DNA from: Pseudarthrobacter sp. NamE5 | Lineage (GTDB): Bacteria; Actinomycetota; Actinomycetes; Actinomycetales; Micrococcaceae | Length of the DNA stretch: 64,000 bases | NCBI RefSeq assembly: GCF_005796225.1 | Contig: NZ_VAHO01000002.1 | Coordinates: 62,001-126,000 of the forward strand | Direction of reading: 5' to 3' | Shown: positions 41,324-49,763 of the stretch, in pieces | Numbering within the stretch: the stretch's first letter is position 1 | Layout of the letters: each line of letters begins with the position of its first letter | Translations under genes and position numbers: made by a program | Notes under the pieces: model-generated | Seen by the model: the letters and a program-made list of their open reading frames with translations, nothing else | Databases searched by the model: none | What the model was told of the DNA's origin: nothing

Positions 41324-41476
41324 ATGACTGACGTTCACCGAAGCGGGCAGCTTGTATGCCGCGACGACGACCTTGCCGCCGTCGTCGAGCATCTTGCCCA
41401 CCACGTGGCGCTTACCCGTGCCGAAGCCGGCTGTATCTCATTCTCCGTTACCCGCACCGGCGACCCACTGCCCTGA
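41324..41476 (+). pseudogene. Half-length antibiotic-biosynthesis-monooxygenase (ABM) domain protein
   Basis: A 50-residue frame with GGAAG eight bases before ATG 41324. SGQLVCRDDDLAAVVEHLAH followed by LTRAEAGCISFSVTRTGDPL is the first half of an ABM/putative quinol monooxygenase domain, normally about 95 residues. It stops at TGA 41474-41476 just where the second half should begin, and the VWA gene converges 10 bp later. It is probably truncated, although a functional half-domain cannot be excluded. Confidence 0.6.
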
Positions 41477-41485
41477 GCGCAGGGC

Positions 41486-43342
41486 TTAGAAACTGGTCAC
41501 CAGTTCGCCGAGCACCCCTTCCAGCCTGGTGGGATCGGTGGCGTCGTAGTAGTGGGCCCCGCTGGCCCTGGCTATTTCCTTCAGCGTTGGGACGTCGGCG
41601 TCCGGTCCGTAAGCAAGCGTAAACACGAGCACCGGCGTCGAGTGGTTCTGGTGGCTCAACTGTTCGGAGAGCCCGCCCAGGTCGCCCGGGTGGGTGGTGT
41701 CGTTCTTGCCGTCGCTCAAAAGCACGATGCTGTTGATGAAGGTGTCCTTGTAGTCCTTGGCCTGATCGCCGGCGAAGCGGCCCACCGCTTCGAAAAGGGG
41801 GGTAGCGTCCACTGCCTTGAGGTCATTGAGCTTGGCGATGAGGTCCTCTTTGTTGGTGCTCAACGGGGCAACCGGGCTTACGATGCCCGGCGTCAAGGGA
41901 CCGTCGCCAACTTGGGAGAAGGCGGCGAGCCCGATCTCGTCCTCACCCACAAAATGGTCCAGCGCTTTGAGCACGGCATCCTTGGCCCGCTGCAGCTTGG
42001 TCAGTCCGGGTTCCTGCACCATTGACTCCGAGACGTCCAGCAGGAACAGTGCCCTGGCCCGCTTCCGGACCTCGGGGAAGCTGTCCTGGATGGCAGTAAG
42101 AGTTTCTGCCTTGGGCAGCGGGAGCGGCTGGAGCGTTTCAGCGTAGCGTCCGGTTCCCGCCACAGCGGGGTCCAGGTCACCCTGGATGGTGCGGTACCCG
42201 GACGCCTTGACCACCTGTTGGCCCTGTTCCGTCACTGCGAACGTGAGGAAATCCTCCGCCGCCAGACGCTGCTGGTTTCCCACCCATTCGCCGTCAAGGA
42301 TTACCGCCGGGTTGTCCGCCACATGCACGCCGTCAGTGGGATAGATCGGGCGGAGGGGCTCCTTCGGCGCGGGGCCCGACTGCTTCGTCAGCCCGTCCTC
42401 GCTGACCACTCCCCGGTTGTAGTCCCAGACAGATTTTTCATCCACGATCACGGCGGAGAGAAATTCTGCGACGTTCCCGGCGTCGTCAGCCTCCCTGGTG
42501 TGCCACAGGAAATGCTCGGGGGTGGCCATGTAGTGGCTGGTGCCCAACTCCACACCGCGCACTTTCTCCACCAGGGACGGTGCGTCCACGTCCATGCCAT
42601 CCACACCGCCCACGCTGCCGCCGGCGGCACCGTAGGAAGCAGCAAGGGCCATCAGACCCGACGTGGAGACGAGCGGACTGGCCTTGCCGAACTTGAACTT
42701 CCCCCAGTCACCATGGCCGAGGCGCTCCCAGACATTCTGGTCTTCTGCCATCCGGAAGACCTCTGACCACGACGGCGGTTTGCTGTCCCAGCCGAGGGCA
42801 CCAGTCATCGTCTCCGGCATGGCAACAACGACGGCGCTCCGGGCGACGCTGGTTCCCTCCCCGGAGACAGGGCTTCCGACGGCGGATCCCCCTGCGATTC
42901 TTAGCCACGCGGAGGAGTCCGGCAGCCAGATGGAAGGCCTCTCGGTTGCAGGGACGCCGGGAAACTGCGCGCCAACCTTTCCGGCAGCGGTCCCCGATTT
43001 TTCCTGGGTCACTGCCGCGGTTACACACTTGCCGTCCACGCTGCGGGGCTTCGCGGTGTACTCCGCTGCCAAGGCCCGGACCATGTCTGCGTTCTCGAGC
43101 GAAGTAAGGATGTTCAGGGATATACAGGGAGCGCTGCCGGCAGCAGCGGCAGGACTGTCCTGCGCCAGGGGTTCGCCCGTTGAAGGTGGGCTGCCGGTCC
43201 CATCCTCCCCGGAACCGGCTGGAAAGATGAGCCCCCGCAGCAAAAAGGCGCCGCCCACCACGAGAAGTGCCACGGTGGCCGCCGCAGCGATCCAGACCCA
43301 GCGTGGATAAATGGGGTCAGTTGCTGCGCGTCGGCGGCCCAT
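41486..43342 (-). CDS. Membrane-anchored solute-binding-like protein with von Willebrand factor A domain
   Basis: 618 residues from ATG 43342 (AAAGGA upstream). An N-terminal membrane helix (VWIAAAATVALLVVGGAFLL) is followed by an extracytoplasmic, solute-binding-like region (about 60-400). A VWA domain then begins at ARALFLLDVSESMVQEPG, carrying the DxSxS metal site (DVSES), and continues to DGKNDTTHPGDLGG. VWA domains bind protein partners through a metal ion, so a cell-surface complex is likely. The fusion is known in actinobacteria; its function is not. Confidence 0.88.
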   Translation of the reverse strand: MGRRRAATDPIYPRWVWIAAAATVALLVVGGAFLLRGLIFPAGSGEDGTGSPPSTGEPLAQDSPAAAAGSAPCISLNILTSLENADMVRALAAEYTAKPRSVDGKCVTAAVTQEKSGTAAGKVGAQFPGVPATERPSIWLPDSSAWLRIAGGSAVGSPVSGEGTSVARSAVVVAMPETMTGALGWDSKPPSWSEVFRMAEDQNVWERLGHGDWGKFKFGKASPLVSTSGLMALAASYGAAGGSVGGVDGMDVDAPSLVEKVRGVELGTSHYMATPEHFLWHTREADDAGNVAEFLSAVIVDEKSVWDYNRGVVSEDGLTKQSGPAPKEPLRPIYPTDGVHVADNPAVILDGEWVGNQQRLAAEDFLTFAVTEQGQQVVKASGYRTIQGDLDPAVAGTGRYAETLQPLPLPKAETLTAIQDSFPEVRKRARALFLLDVSESMVQEPGLTKLQRAKDAVLKALDHFVGEDEIGLAAFSQVGDGPLTPGIVSPVAPLSTNKEDLIAKLNDLKAVDATPLFEAVGRFAGDQAKDYKDTFINSIVLLSDGKNDTTHPGDLGGLSEQLSHQNHSTPVLVFTLAYGPDADVPTLKEIARASGAHYYDATDPTRLEGVLGELVTSF

Positions 43343-43654
43343 GCTCGTTTCCTTTGACAGCCGCCCGGTTCCCCGTATGAACGGTGTCAGCTCAATTCGG
43401 GCGGGACCGGACACCGGTATGGGGAGCCGACGACGGCTGGGGGAGGCGTTCGCGGTCTCAGACGAAAGCCCTCGTCGCCGGCTCCGCTCACCACGCTATA
43501 GCCATTGCCTGCATGGCACCCGAGTAATGGGTACCTAATTGGGAACTTGGCACTACGCACCTTCGCTGCCCCATCGCTGCTGGATCTTACGGGCGCACAG
43601 CGGGTAATCCGGCAGGTTCAGAATGAACCCGGCCCGGTGGACATCCTCGTGAAC
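43343..43654. other. Intergenic stretch with possible SDR remnant
   Basis: No intact gene is visible. On the plus strand near 43590-43665 a short stretch reads RVIRQVQNEPGPVDILVNS, resembling the GxVDILVNNAG segment of short-chain dehydrogenases, with nothing before or after it in frame. It may be a scrap of a lost dehydrogenase, or chance. Confidence 0.3.
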
Positions 43655-44239
43655 TCAATCCAGGGGGATGGACACCAGCTGGGGAGCATGGTCCCCAGCT
43701 GGGTGCCGGTCATCGGCAGGATAGCCGACGACGTCGAGCGCCACGAGGTGTCCGCCCTCGCCCTCGGTGAAGAGCGCCAGGGCCGTGCTCGCCTCTGCGG
43801 GGAACACGAGGTCCGTGATGGCGGCGAGCCCGCCCTGGGCGAAGACCTCGACGGAGCAGCGGTCGAGGTAGATCCGCATTCGCAGGCGTCCATCCGTCAA
43901 CGGCACTGCCACAGTTTCAACGGAGGGGAAAGTTTTGCTGAAACCCACGTGGCCCGATCCCCGACGGTCCAGCCGCAGGAATCCCTCTGGAACGTTGTAG
44001 CTGACGAGCGTGCACTCGCCTTCCCCTGCCCGAAGCACCAGCCCAACGCTTTTTGCCGCACCAGGTTCAAATTCAACATCGATGCGTGCAACGGCTGCCG
44101 CCGCCGGAAGTTCCACAATGCCCGATGCCAATGGCTGCCGCCGGAGGCTGAAAATAGGCGAGCCAGCCGGCAAAAAGGGGTCGATGGCCTGCTGCCGAAG
44201 CGCCACGTTGCCGTCCATCCTGGTCAGCGAGACCTCCAC
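43655..44239 (-). pseudogene. GH32 (levanase/sucrase) C-terminal beta-sandwich domain, catalytic domain lost
   Basis: 194 residues. SLTRMDGNVALRQQAID matches the end of a GH32 catalytic domain; RMRIYLDRCSVEVFAQGG and DLVFPAEASTALALF are the C-terminal beta-sandwich signatures. The beta-propeller with the catalytic Asp, RDP and EC motifs (about 300 residues) is missing. GTG 44239 starts only about 27 bp after the -10 of an intact LacI-type promoter, so a deletion appears to have joined promoter and tail. It cannot be an active sucrase. Confidence 0.78.
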
Positions 44240-44265
44240 TCCCCGGTCGGCGTCTCGCGGGCGTC

Positions 44266-44295
44266 ACTATATGCAAAACGTTTTGCAAAGGTCAA
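44266..44295 (-). promoter_or_regulatory. LacI-type operator inside a near-consensus promoter
   Basis: On the minus strand TTGACC (44295-44290), an 18-bp spacer and TATAGT (44271-44266) make a strong promoter. The spacer holds TGCAAAACGTTTTGCA (44272-44287), a perfect 16-bp palindrome of the LacI/GalR type. A bound repressor would cover the promoter. It faces the GH32 remnant; no LacI-family gene is in the window. Confidence 0.8.
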
Positions 44296-44319
44296 GGGCA
44301 GTCCTGATCAATCCGTTCT

Positions 44320-44844
44320 TCAGGTGTTTGATTCCCGGCGTGAGTAGGAGGACCCCGATGGCGTCCGTTCAAGCAGTCCGAAATCCACCAGGTAGCGGCG
44401 GAGCAGTACCACATCGTCCGTATAGCTGATGAGCCGTTCGTTGACCTGCCTTTCTGTCAGGCGTTCGCCCGGCTCCATAGCTTCCTTGGCGATCCAGGAA
44501 AGGAGCTCCCGGCGTTCGCTTTTGTTGGCCGGGTACCTTTCGATCCGGCCCAGCCGCATGAAGCGGTCAACGCCAGTTTGTGCCTGCCGTGGTTGCTGGG
44601 AGAGCAGATCGCGAAAAACCGATGCCGAGGCCTGCATGCCACCTGAGGCAGTCCGTTCAACCAGCCCGGCATCAAGGAGGGCAGTAAGGGCCCGCTGCCA
44701 CCGCCGGTCATTCAGGTCAGGATGGGCAGGGGAGTCTGTGGTGCCCAGGACGATCTGTGCGTAAGCCTGCCGGGCGTCATCGTTGGCCAGTGCTGCCATG
44801 ACGCGCCGCCAATGGGGTCCGCTTTGCCCGCTCCTTCCAGCCAC
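44320..44844 (-). CDS. DUF2087 domain protein (putative regulator)
   Basis: 174 residues. The C-terminal half has the DUF2087 pattern: IERYPANKSERRELLSWIAK, ERLTERQVNERLISYTDDV, LLRRYLVDFGLLERTPSG. The N-terminal half (about 10-85) looks like a winged helix region (LTALLDAGLVERTASGG), suggesting an HTH-type regulator. Target unknown. It lies back from the LacI-type operator and reads the same way as the GH32 remnant. Confidence 0.83.
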   Translation of the reverse strand: MAGRSGQSGPHWRRVMAALANDDARQAYAQIVLGTTDSPAHPDLNDRRWQRALTALLDAGLVERTASGGMQASASVFRDLLSQQPRQAQTGVDRFMRLGRIERYPANKSERRELLSWIAKEAMEPGERLTERQVNERLISYTDDVVLLRRYLVDFGLLERTPSGSSYSRRESNT

Positions 44845-45029
44845 GGTTTGCTCCTCAGTCCGCTTCTGCCTTCCGGCTCCGTCCCTGTGCTTGAGAATCC
44901 TAGTCTTGATCCGGCGTGACGGAATCCTTACTGCGGAAAAACTGGGGTCTGGATCAGGACGGCTACCCGGTTTACATTGGTTCTTGGCTTATGCAACGGG
45001 CCCACTCATCACTGATACAGGAGGGGACC

Positions 45030-45302
45030 ATGAGCCCCAACCCGAAACAACCCATGACCGATGACAGCATCCAGGTCCGCCAGGTCAATCATTACCAGTT
45101 CAGCTGGGTGGCCGGAGAAGCCGGACAGCCTGGCACCTGGACTCTCCAGCTGGTCCTTGACCAAGGGGCGTGGGAAGAAGTTCTCACGCTGGACGCCGAG
45201 GATGCCGAGGTTCTCCAGAACCTCCTGAAACGTTCGGCAACCGTCTACTATGATGTGCGGCGGCGGACCCTGATGTTCGGGACAACTCCAGCAGGGCAGT
45301 AA
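45030..45302 (+). CDS. Small hypothetical protein
   Basis: 90 residues from ATG 45030, which has GAGGGG upstream; an earlier start at 44916 is open but has no such site. The core is beta-type and acidic (QFSWVAGEAGQPGTWTLQLV, VLQNLLKRSATVYYDV). No domain recognised. It converges on the HNH gene 20 bp away. Confidence 0.75.
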   Translation: MSPNPKQPMTDDSIQVRQVNHYQFSWVAGEAGQPGTWTLQLVLDQGAWEEVLTLDAEDAEVLQNLLKRSATVYYDVRRRTLMFGTTPAGQ

Positions 45303-45322
45303 TCAGCTGGCCAGGGTTCCTG

Positions 45323-46192
45323 TCATGGCCCTTCCAGGATGCGCCGTGCGTTTTCCTGTGCCTCCAAGGCTTGCTCGGAAACCACCTCGCCCCGCAGGTG
45401 GCCTGCGGCGGAGATAGCGGTCCGGAGCTCGGGGACGCTGCGCGGAGCAGTGACGCCCAGGTGCACCATGGCATGGCAGTTGGGGCAGAGCGGAACCAGG
45501 TCCGTAACCGGGTCCAGCTCGTAGCCGCTGCCCAGCAGGGACGCCGGTACCGTGTGGTGGACCTGTATGAATCCTTCGCCGATTTCGCCGTAGGCAGCCT
45601 CAAAGGAAAAGCCGCAGGCCGCGCATGCCGTGCCGTGGAATGCCACACAGACCCGGCGCGCGTCAGGGTCCCGCTCGTACCTGTTCACCTCTATGCTGCT
45701 GACCGCGTCCGGTGGATGGGTTCCGGGAACGAGCTCGGCGGGATCGATGGCAGGAGGGCCCTGCTCCCGCCACAGCCGGCGAAGCGCCTGCTCCGCTGAC
45801 GGCGGGACGGGCAGGAGGGAGACGTGCAGTGCCCTGTCCCAAGGGATGCCGGGCACTGCTGCAAATAAGGCGTCTGAAGGAATCTGCTCGCCAAACGGCA
45901 ACAACGCGTCAAAGACGATGCCGGTGTACAGCCCGGAAGCCTCATCACCGTGGAGCTGTTCCGCCGCAAGCGGCTCAGAGACCATCACGCCGTGACCGAG
46001 CAGTCCGCTGGCTGCGCCGCCGCTGCCCTGGAAGAGCAGCCAGGCTTCCGTGCCCGGCGGAACGCTGGTCCCGCCTTCGCTTACTTCCCAACGGTCAAGG
46101 AACCGGCCAGCCGCCAGGACCTGTTCGAGTACGGCGCGGTAGTTCCAGCGGTTCCACTGCCCGGCATTCCATCCCAGAATCACTGCAGCCAC
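45323..46192 (-). CDS. HNH endonuclease (McrA-like C-terminus)
   Basis: 289 residues. The C-terminal third is an HNH nuclease: CAACGFSFEAAYG, FIQVHHTVPASLLG (catalytic His pair) and LVPLCPNCHAMVH (zinc Cys plus HNH Asn/His). The N-terminal 180 residues are unassigned and could be a DNA- or modification-recognition domain. Restriction of modified DNA is one possibility; no methyltransferase partner is nearby, so this is inference. Confidence 0.87.
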   Translation of the reverse strand: MAAVILGWNAGQWNRWNYRAVLEQVLAAGRFLDRWEVSEGGTSVPPGTEAWLLFQGSGGAASGLLGHGVMVSEPLAAEQLHGDEASGLYTGIVFDALLPFGEQIPSDALFAAVPGIPWDRALHVSLLPVPPSAEQALRRLWREQGPPAIDPAELVPGTHPPDAVSSIEVNRYERDPDARRVCVAFHGTACAACGFSFEAAYGEIGEGFIQVHHTVPASLLGSGYELDPVTDLVPLCPNCHAMVHLGVTAPRSVPELRTAISAAGHLRGEVVSEQALEAQENARRILEGP

Positions 46193-46281
46193 TGCTTACC
46201 TCCTGCGCGTTCCGGGACAGGCGCAGGACAGTCAGTTGCGCACATGTGGCTTTGAGGCGGGCGTGCGGTGCGGCACGCAAC

Positions 46282-46476
46282 CTAGATGGGTTCCTTGGCC
46301 AGTGCCTTGGTCTTGGCCGGCGTCTCGCGGCCGAGCCGCTCGTCAAGCGTCACGCGAAGCCTGGCGGCCGCCACCTGGACACGGTGCTCGGCAGGGGTAA
46401 CCTTCTTTTTGGCCGGCTTTGCGGCGGTGGTCCGCGGAGTATGGACAAACCTGTGCTCAGGCGACGTTGCGCTCAT
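46282..46476 (-). CDS. Small basic protein, unknown
   Basis: 64 residues, Lys/Arg/Ala-rich (TPRTTAAKPAKKKVTPAEHR, RVTLDERLGRE). GGGAGG lies before ATG 46476, which overlaps the end of the upstream membrane-protein gene by 4 bp (ATGA type), so they form an operon. No domain recognised. Confidence 0.65.
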   Translation of the reverse strand: MSATSPEHRFVHTPRTTAAKPAKKKVTPAEHRVQVAAARLRVTLDERLGRETPAKTKALAKEPI

Positions 46477-47006
46477 GGTCCAACCTCCCTGGTCTTGTCT
46501 GCATCCGTTGTTCCATTCTCGCCTATGTTGCCATCCGCGTCCAAGAACGGAACTTCGTGCTCGGCGTCCACGTCCCGTCCGGCGTCGTCCCCGTTCTCGT
46601 CACCGGCCACGCTCTTCCATGCGATGTCGAACAACTCAAGCTCCTCATCGCGCGCAAGCTCGCTGCGGGCCAGCACCTCCAACGTGGCAAGTCCCAAGGC
46701 CTTCGTTCCTTCATCCGCGTCCAGCGCCCGGTCCAGCGCCCACTGCGTGCGTCGCCACCATTCGGCCCGGCTGTCCGCTTCGGTCTTCTGCCTCAGGGCC
46801 TGGGCGTCCGCTTCCCGCTTCTGGTCGAGCGCCGTCTTGTCCGCCGACGTACGCTGCTTGAGCGTACGCCAGTTGATGTAGAAAGCCAGCAGGGCAGCGA
46901 TCAATACCGCCAAGGGGCCAAGCCCTGCAAGGATCACCCACCAGTCCGCAGGCCCCGAATGGACGACGACGTCAAGCATGCTGGGGGAGGGGGCAGGGGC
47001 GGTCAC
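46473..47006 (-). CDS. Single-span membrane protein with coiled coil
   Basis: 177 residues. One membrane helix (WWVILAGLGPLAVLIAALLA, about 22-41) is followed by a charged helical stretch likely to form a coiled coil (KTALDQKREADAQALRQKTE, about 58-77). An acidic tail ends the chain (DAGRDVDAEHEVPF). GTG or ATG start near 47006. It precedes the small basic protein with a 4-bp overlap. Function unknown. Confidence 0.75.
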   Translation of the reverse strand: MTAPAPSPSMLDVVVHSGPADWWVILAGLGPLAVLIAALLAFYINWRTLKQRTSADKTALDQKREADAQALRQKTEADSRAEWWRRTQWALDRALDADEGTKALGLATLEVLARSELARDEELELFDIAWKSVAGDENGDDAGRDVDAEHEVPFLDADGNIGENGTTDADKTREVGP

Positions 47007-47184
47007 CCGACCAGCATAGGTCCAGGGATGGCTGCCGGCAGGCCTGACACCCCGCTCGCCGGGCCTCTACCGGCTGGTCACGATCTTCTCCGCCGGCAGT
47101 TTCTTCTCCGTCGCCGGTGAGAGGTGCTGCCATACAGGATTGATCCGTGTAGCGCCGGCCAGTCAGGCGGAAGTCAGTGCCCTG

Positions 47185-48084
47185 CTACAGCCTGGTATCG
47201 TCAAACTGCTCCTCGGAATCCAGGCTGCTGTTGCCGTGGCGGGAAATGAGGACCGGGCCGCGCGCGTGGTGGAGGACCGCGTGCGCCGTCGAACCGATTG
47301 TCTCCCTGAAGAACCCATGGCCCTTGCTTCCCACCACCAGCATCCGTGCCTCCACCGAGGCCTTAAGGATGGCATGGGGGACTGAGGTGTCGGTAAGGAC
47401 CCTGGCGTCCACAGGAATGCCCGGCGCGAGGGAACGGGCGCGGCGAACTGCGGCGCTGATGACTTCTTCGGCCGCGAACCGGGCGGCTACTGATTCCTGC
47501 TGATCGGGCTGACGGTAGCCGGGCGGTGTGTGGCGGATATGGATCACCCTGAGGTTGGCCTGCAAGGTTGCTGCCATTGCACAGGCATCGTCGAGCGCGT
47601 TACGGGAACCGGAGACATCGACGGCGACGACGACAGGCCCGCCGGGGTGGACATCGGACCTGATGACCGCAACGGGACAGTCCGCTGTTGCTGCCAGCTC
47701 CAGGCTGACCGACCCCACGAGCAGCCCCAGGAACCCGCCCAAGCCGCGGCTTCCGACCACCAGCATCTCCTCGCCGGAAGAAATTCGGGCAAGGTGCGGG
47801 GCCGGCAGCCCATGCAGGAGTGTCCCTTCAACGTCCACCTCCGGTGCGCACGTCCTCGCGCAGTTGACGCCCTCTTCGAGGATTGCCTCGGCCGAGCGCT
47901 CCAGTCCGCTGTCAGCAACACCCGGAACCGGCCCCAGCTTCCTGGTCAGCAGCGGCCAAATGGAAACGTGCACCACGTGGAGCCGCAGACTCCGGAGCCG
48001 CGCTTGTTGTGCCGCCCAGCGGATGGCGGCTGCGGCCTCTTCGGAACCGTCATAACCGGCCACGATCGATCGTGGTCCATGCAT
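47185..48084 (-). CDS. Tandem universal stress protein
   Basis: 299 residues made of two USP domains (about 5-145 and 155-290). Each ends in a nucleotide-binding-type loop: LVVGSRGLGGFLGLLVGSVS and LVVGSKGHGFFRETIGSTAH. The double-domain form resembles mycobacterial Rv2623, an ATP-binding protein of the DosR regulon. ATG 48084 is used because AAGGAG lies about 12 bases upstream. GAGACTTTTGGCCT at 48105-48118 resembles a DosR box but is too close to the start to be convincing. Confidence 0.92.
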   Translation of the reverse strand: MHGPRSIVAGYDGSEEAAAAIRWAAQQARLRSLRLHVVHVSIWPLLTRKLGPVPGVADSGLERSAEAILEEGVNCARTCAPEVDVEGTLLHGLPAPHLARISSGEEMLVVGSRGLGGFLGLLVGSVSLELAATADCPVAVIRSDVHPGGPVVVAVDVSGSRNALDDACAMAATLQANLRVIHIRHTPPGYRQPDQQESVAARFAAEEVISAAVRRARSLAPGIPVDARVLTDTSVPHAILKASVEARMLVVGSKGHGFFRETIGSTAHAVLHHARGPVLISRHGNSSLDSEEQFDDTRL

Positions 48085-48379
48085 AGGTTTCAGCACTCCT
48101 TGGGGAGACTTTTGGCCTGTGGGTGCTTTTTCCTGCGCTCCATCCTGATTGGTGCTCTGCTTGCATCACTGCTGATACAAGCAGAGCACTACAAGCCCAT
48201 GGGAAGCAATAACTGCGCACAACGGCAGGACCGAGACCACCTCAACGAGGAAATCCTGCGGTTCGCCCGGACGGGCAAAAACCAGGACGCGGCAAAGGAC
48301 CTACTGCGGGACGCACAAACAGCTGCCTTGGGGGCAGCCGCCTGGTGCACGGTCCGGACTGTGGGGGACCGGTAAAGCC

Positions 48380-48652
48380 CTAGGCGGCACCCCGGGCGCC
48401 TGTTGCGCGGGAAAGGAACGGCCTGACCTGGGAACCCCGCCACGGCGCCCTTGCCAGGACCAGGTTTGGAGCAGGAGCGGCGTCGCGGATCAAACCGGTG
48501 CCGGCACATTCGCGGACATCCTTGATGGCAGCAGCAGCGTGGTGCTTGTCCGGGTACTGTCCGGACACCGCCAGGACGCTTCCGTCCGGCGCCATCAGCC
48601 TGAACCTGATCCGCGAATCCTCGTCGACAAACAGTTCGAACGTTCCCGCCAT
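48380..48652 (-). CDS. YegP-like DUF1508 protein
   Basis: 90 residues. One DUF1508 repeat: FELFVDEDSRIRFRLMAPDG, LAVSGQYPDKHHAAAAIKDV. The last third (ATGARGAA end) is outside the repeat. The family is small and stress-associated, with unknown biochemistry. ATG 48652 begins the conserved part. It lies in the stress cluster. Confidence 0.85.
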   Translation of the reverse strand: MAGTFELFVDEDSRIRFRLMAPDGSVLAVSGQYPDKHHAAAAIKDVRECAGTGLIRDAAPAPNLVLARAPWRGSQVRPFLSRATGARGAA

Positions 48653-49229
48653 AAGTCCTGCTCTCCCTTGAGTTCCTTGGCTCCACCCTTTTGGGGAGCA
48701 CCTGGGGCACCGCCATCCGGTGCAGCAGCCCGGACGCAGTACCCAGCCGTCATGCATCCGCAAGCCTCAATCAACTTTTCCAGAGCACGTGGGTCCTTAT
48801 TAGGGGCCAAAGTCCCGTCCTCGCCATCCCGTCGGTGCAGCCGGTGTGGGCCCGGGGCCCTTGGGCTCCATCCGGGAACGATGCCCTTGCCTAGCCTCTG
48901 GGCAGGAGGGTCAAGCATGGATAAGACAGCAGGGCCGGCAGCAAGTAACGGCCGACGGCGGCGCGGGACGATGTAACAGGTGCTGGCACTTGTGCTGGTC
49001 GCCCTGGGACGCGGCATGGCTGCTTCTTCCGTGGTGGGGCCGCTGGGATTCGGACTGATGCGGTACCCCACGTCCGAAACAACGGTCAACCCGTAACGTT
49101 CCGGGGCCATCCCGCGGGACCCTTCCTGGGCAGCGGCATCGGTGTTTATCCCATCTACACTGCCCGGGAAGAAGATCCAGACGGCGGCCGGGCAGACCGC
49201 CGTCGTCGTGGAGGCCCAAGCGCCACTGG
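48653..49229. other. Intergenic stretch, no supportable gene
   Basis: 577 bp with several short open frames, none resembling a known protein. On the plus strand a short hydrophobic frame near 48980 (LALVLVALGRGMAASSVVG) has no clear ribosome site and may be chance. No terminator or DosR-like box was recognised. Confidence 0.45.
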
Positions 49230-49652
49230 TCAGCCCCTGGTGATTGGAATCTTCGACGAAGCCTCGACCTGCCCCTGGTCCGGCAGGGGAGCCCGGACTT
49301 CCAGGACACCGTCCTTGTACGACGCCGTGACGTCGCCCTGCTGGACGCCGCTGGGCAGCGGAAGCCGGCGCATAAAGGAACCGTAGCGGAATTCGGACCT
49401 GTAGCTGTCCTTGTCCTTTTGTTCCTTCTTTTCCTGCCGCTCACCCTTAATGGTTAGGACACCGTCGGCAACGGTCACATCAACATCCTTGTCAGGGTCG
49501 ATCCCGGGCAGCTCCGCCCGTACCACCAGCGTGTTGCCGTCCACCATTTCCTCCACCCGGATGGCGGAAGGCCCTGTTTCCCCCTCAAACAGTCTTTCGA
49601 TCAGGTCCATGGGGGAGCGGCGGGTGTCAAACCATTTCATCAGGTCAGTCAT
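49230..49652 (-). CDS. Hsp20/alpha-crystallin small heat shock protein
   Basis: 140 residues. An alpha-crystallin domain (about 45-125) with VVRAELPGIDPDKDVDVTVA, GVLTIKGERQE and YKDGVLEVRAPLP, the canonical sHSP segments. The acidic N-terminus DLIERLFEGE matches the actinobacterial Hsp18/HspX group. HspX is a classic DosR target in mycobacteria. A palindrome resembling the DosR box lies about 80 bp upstream. Confidence 0.94.
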   Translation of the reverse strand: MTDLMKWFDTRRSPMDLIERLFEGETGPSAIRVEEMVDGNTLVVRAELPGIDPDKDVDVTVADGVLTIKGERQEKKEQKDKDSYRSEFRYGSFMRRLPLPSGVQQGDVTASYKDGVLEVRAPLPDQGQVEASSKIPITRG

Positions 49653-49731
49653 TCTTACCTCCTGCTCATACTGATCCGGGCCGCGTGTTACCCGGCGCTT
49701 CCACGTTGCGCTTCACGGATGGAAGGTTCCA

Positions 49732-49745
49732 GAGTCCAAGGTCCC
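49732..49745. promoter_or_regulatory. Weak DosR-like box upstream of hsp20
   Basis: GAGTCCAAGGTCCC matches GGGACTWWAGTCCC at 10 of 14 positions by hand count, 80 bp before the hsp20 start. It is marginal alone but supported by three better boxes in the cluster. Confidence 0.35.
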
Positions 49746-49763
49746 AGCCTGGTTTCGGATTCC

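Noticed and set aside
43505..44347. 280-codon plus-strand frame across the GH32 remnant
   Set aside because: Only a short dehydrogenase-like snippet near its start is interesting; the rest mirrors the GH32 sequence.
45712..46881. 389-codon plus-strand frame across the HNH gene
   Set aside because: Arg/Pro-rich with no motif; the HNH protein on the other strand is clear.
48105..48118. GAGACTTTTGGCCT, a 10-of-14 DosR-like palindrome near a USP gene
   Set aside because: It ends only about 20 bp before the start codon, overlapping the ribosome binding region, and other cluster boxes lie 80-180 bp upstream.
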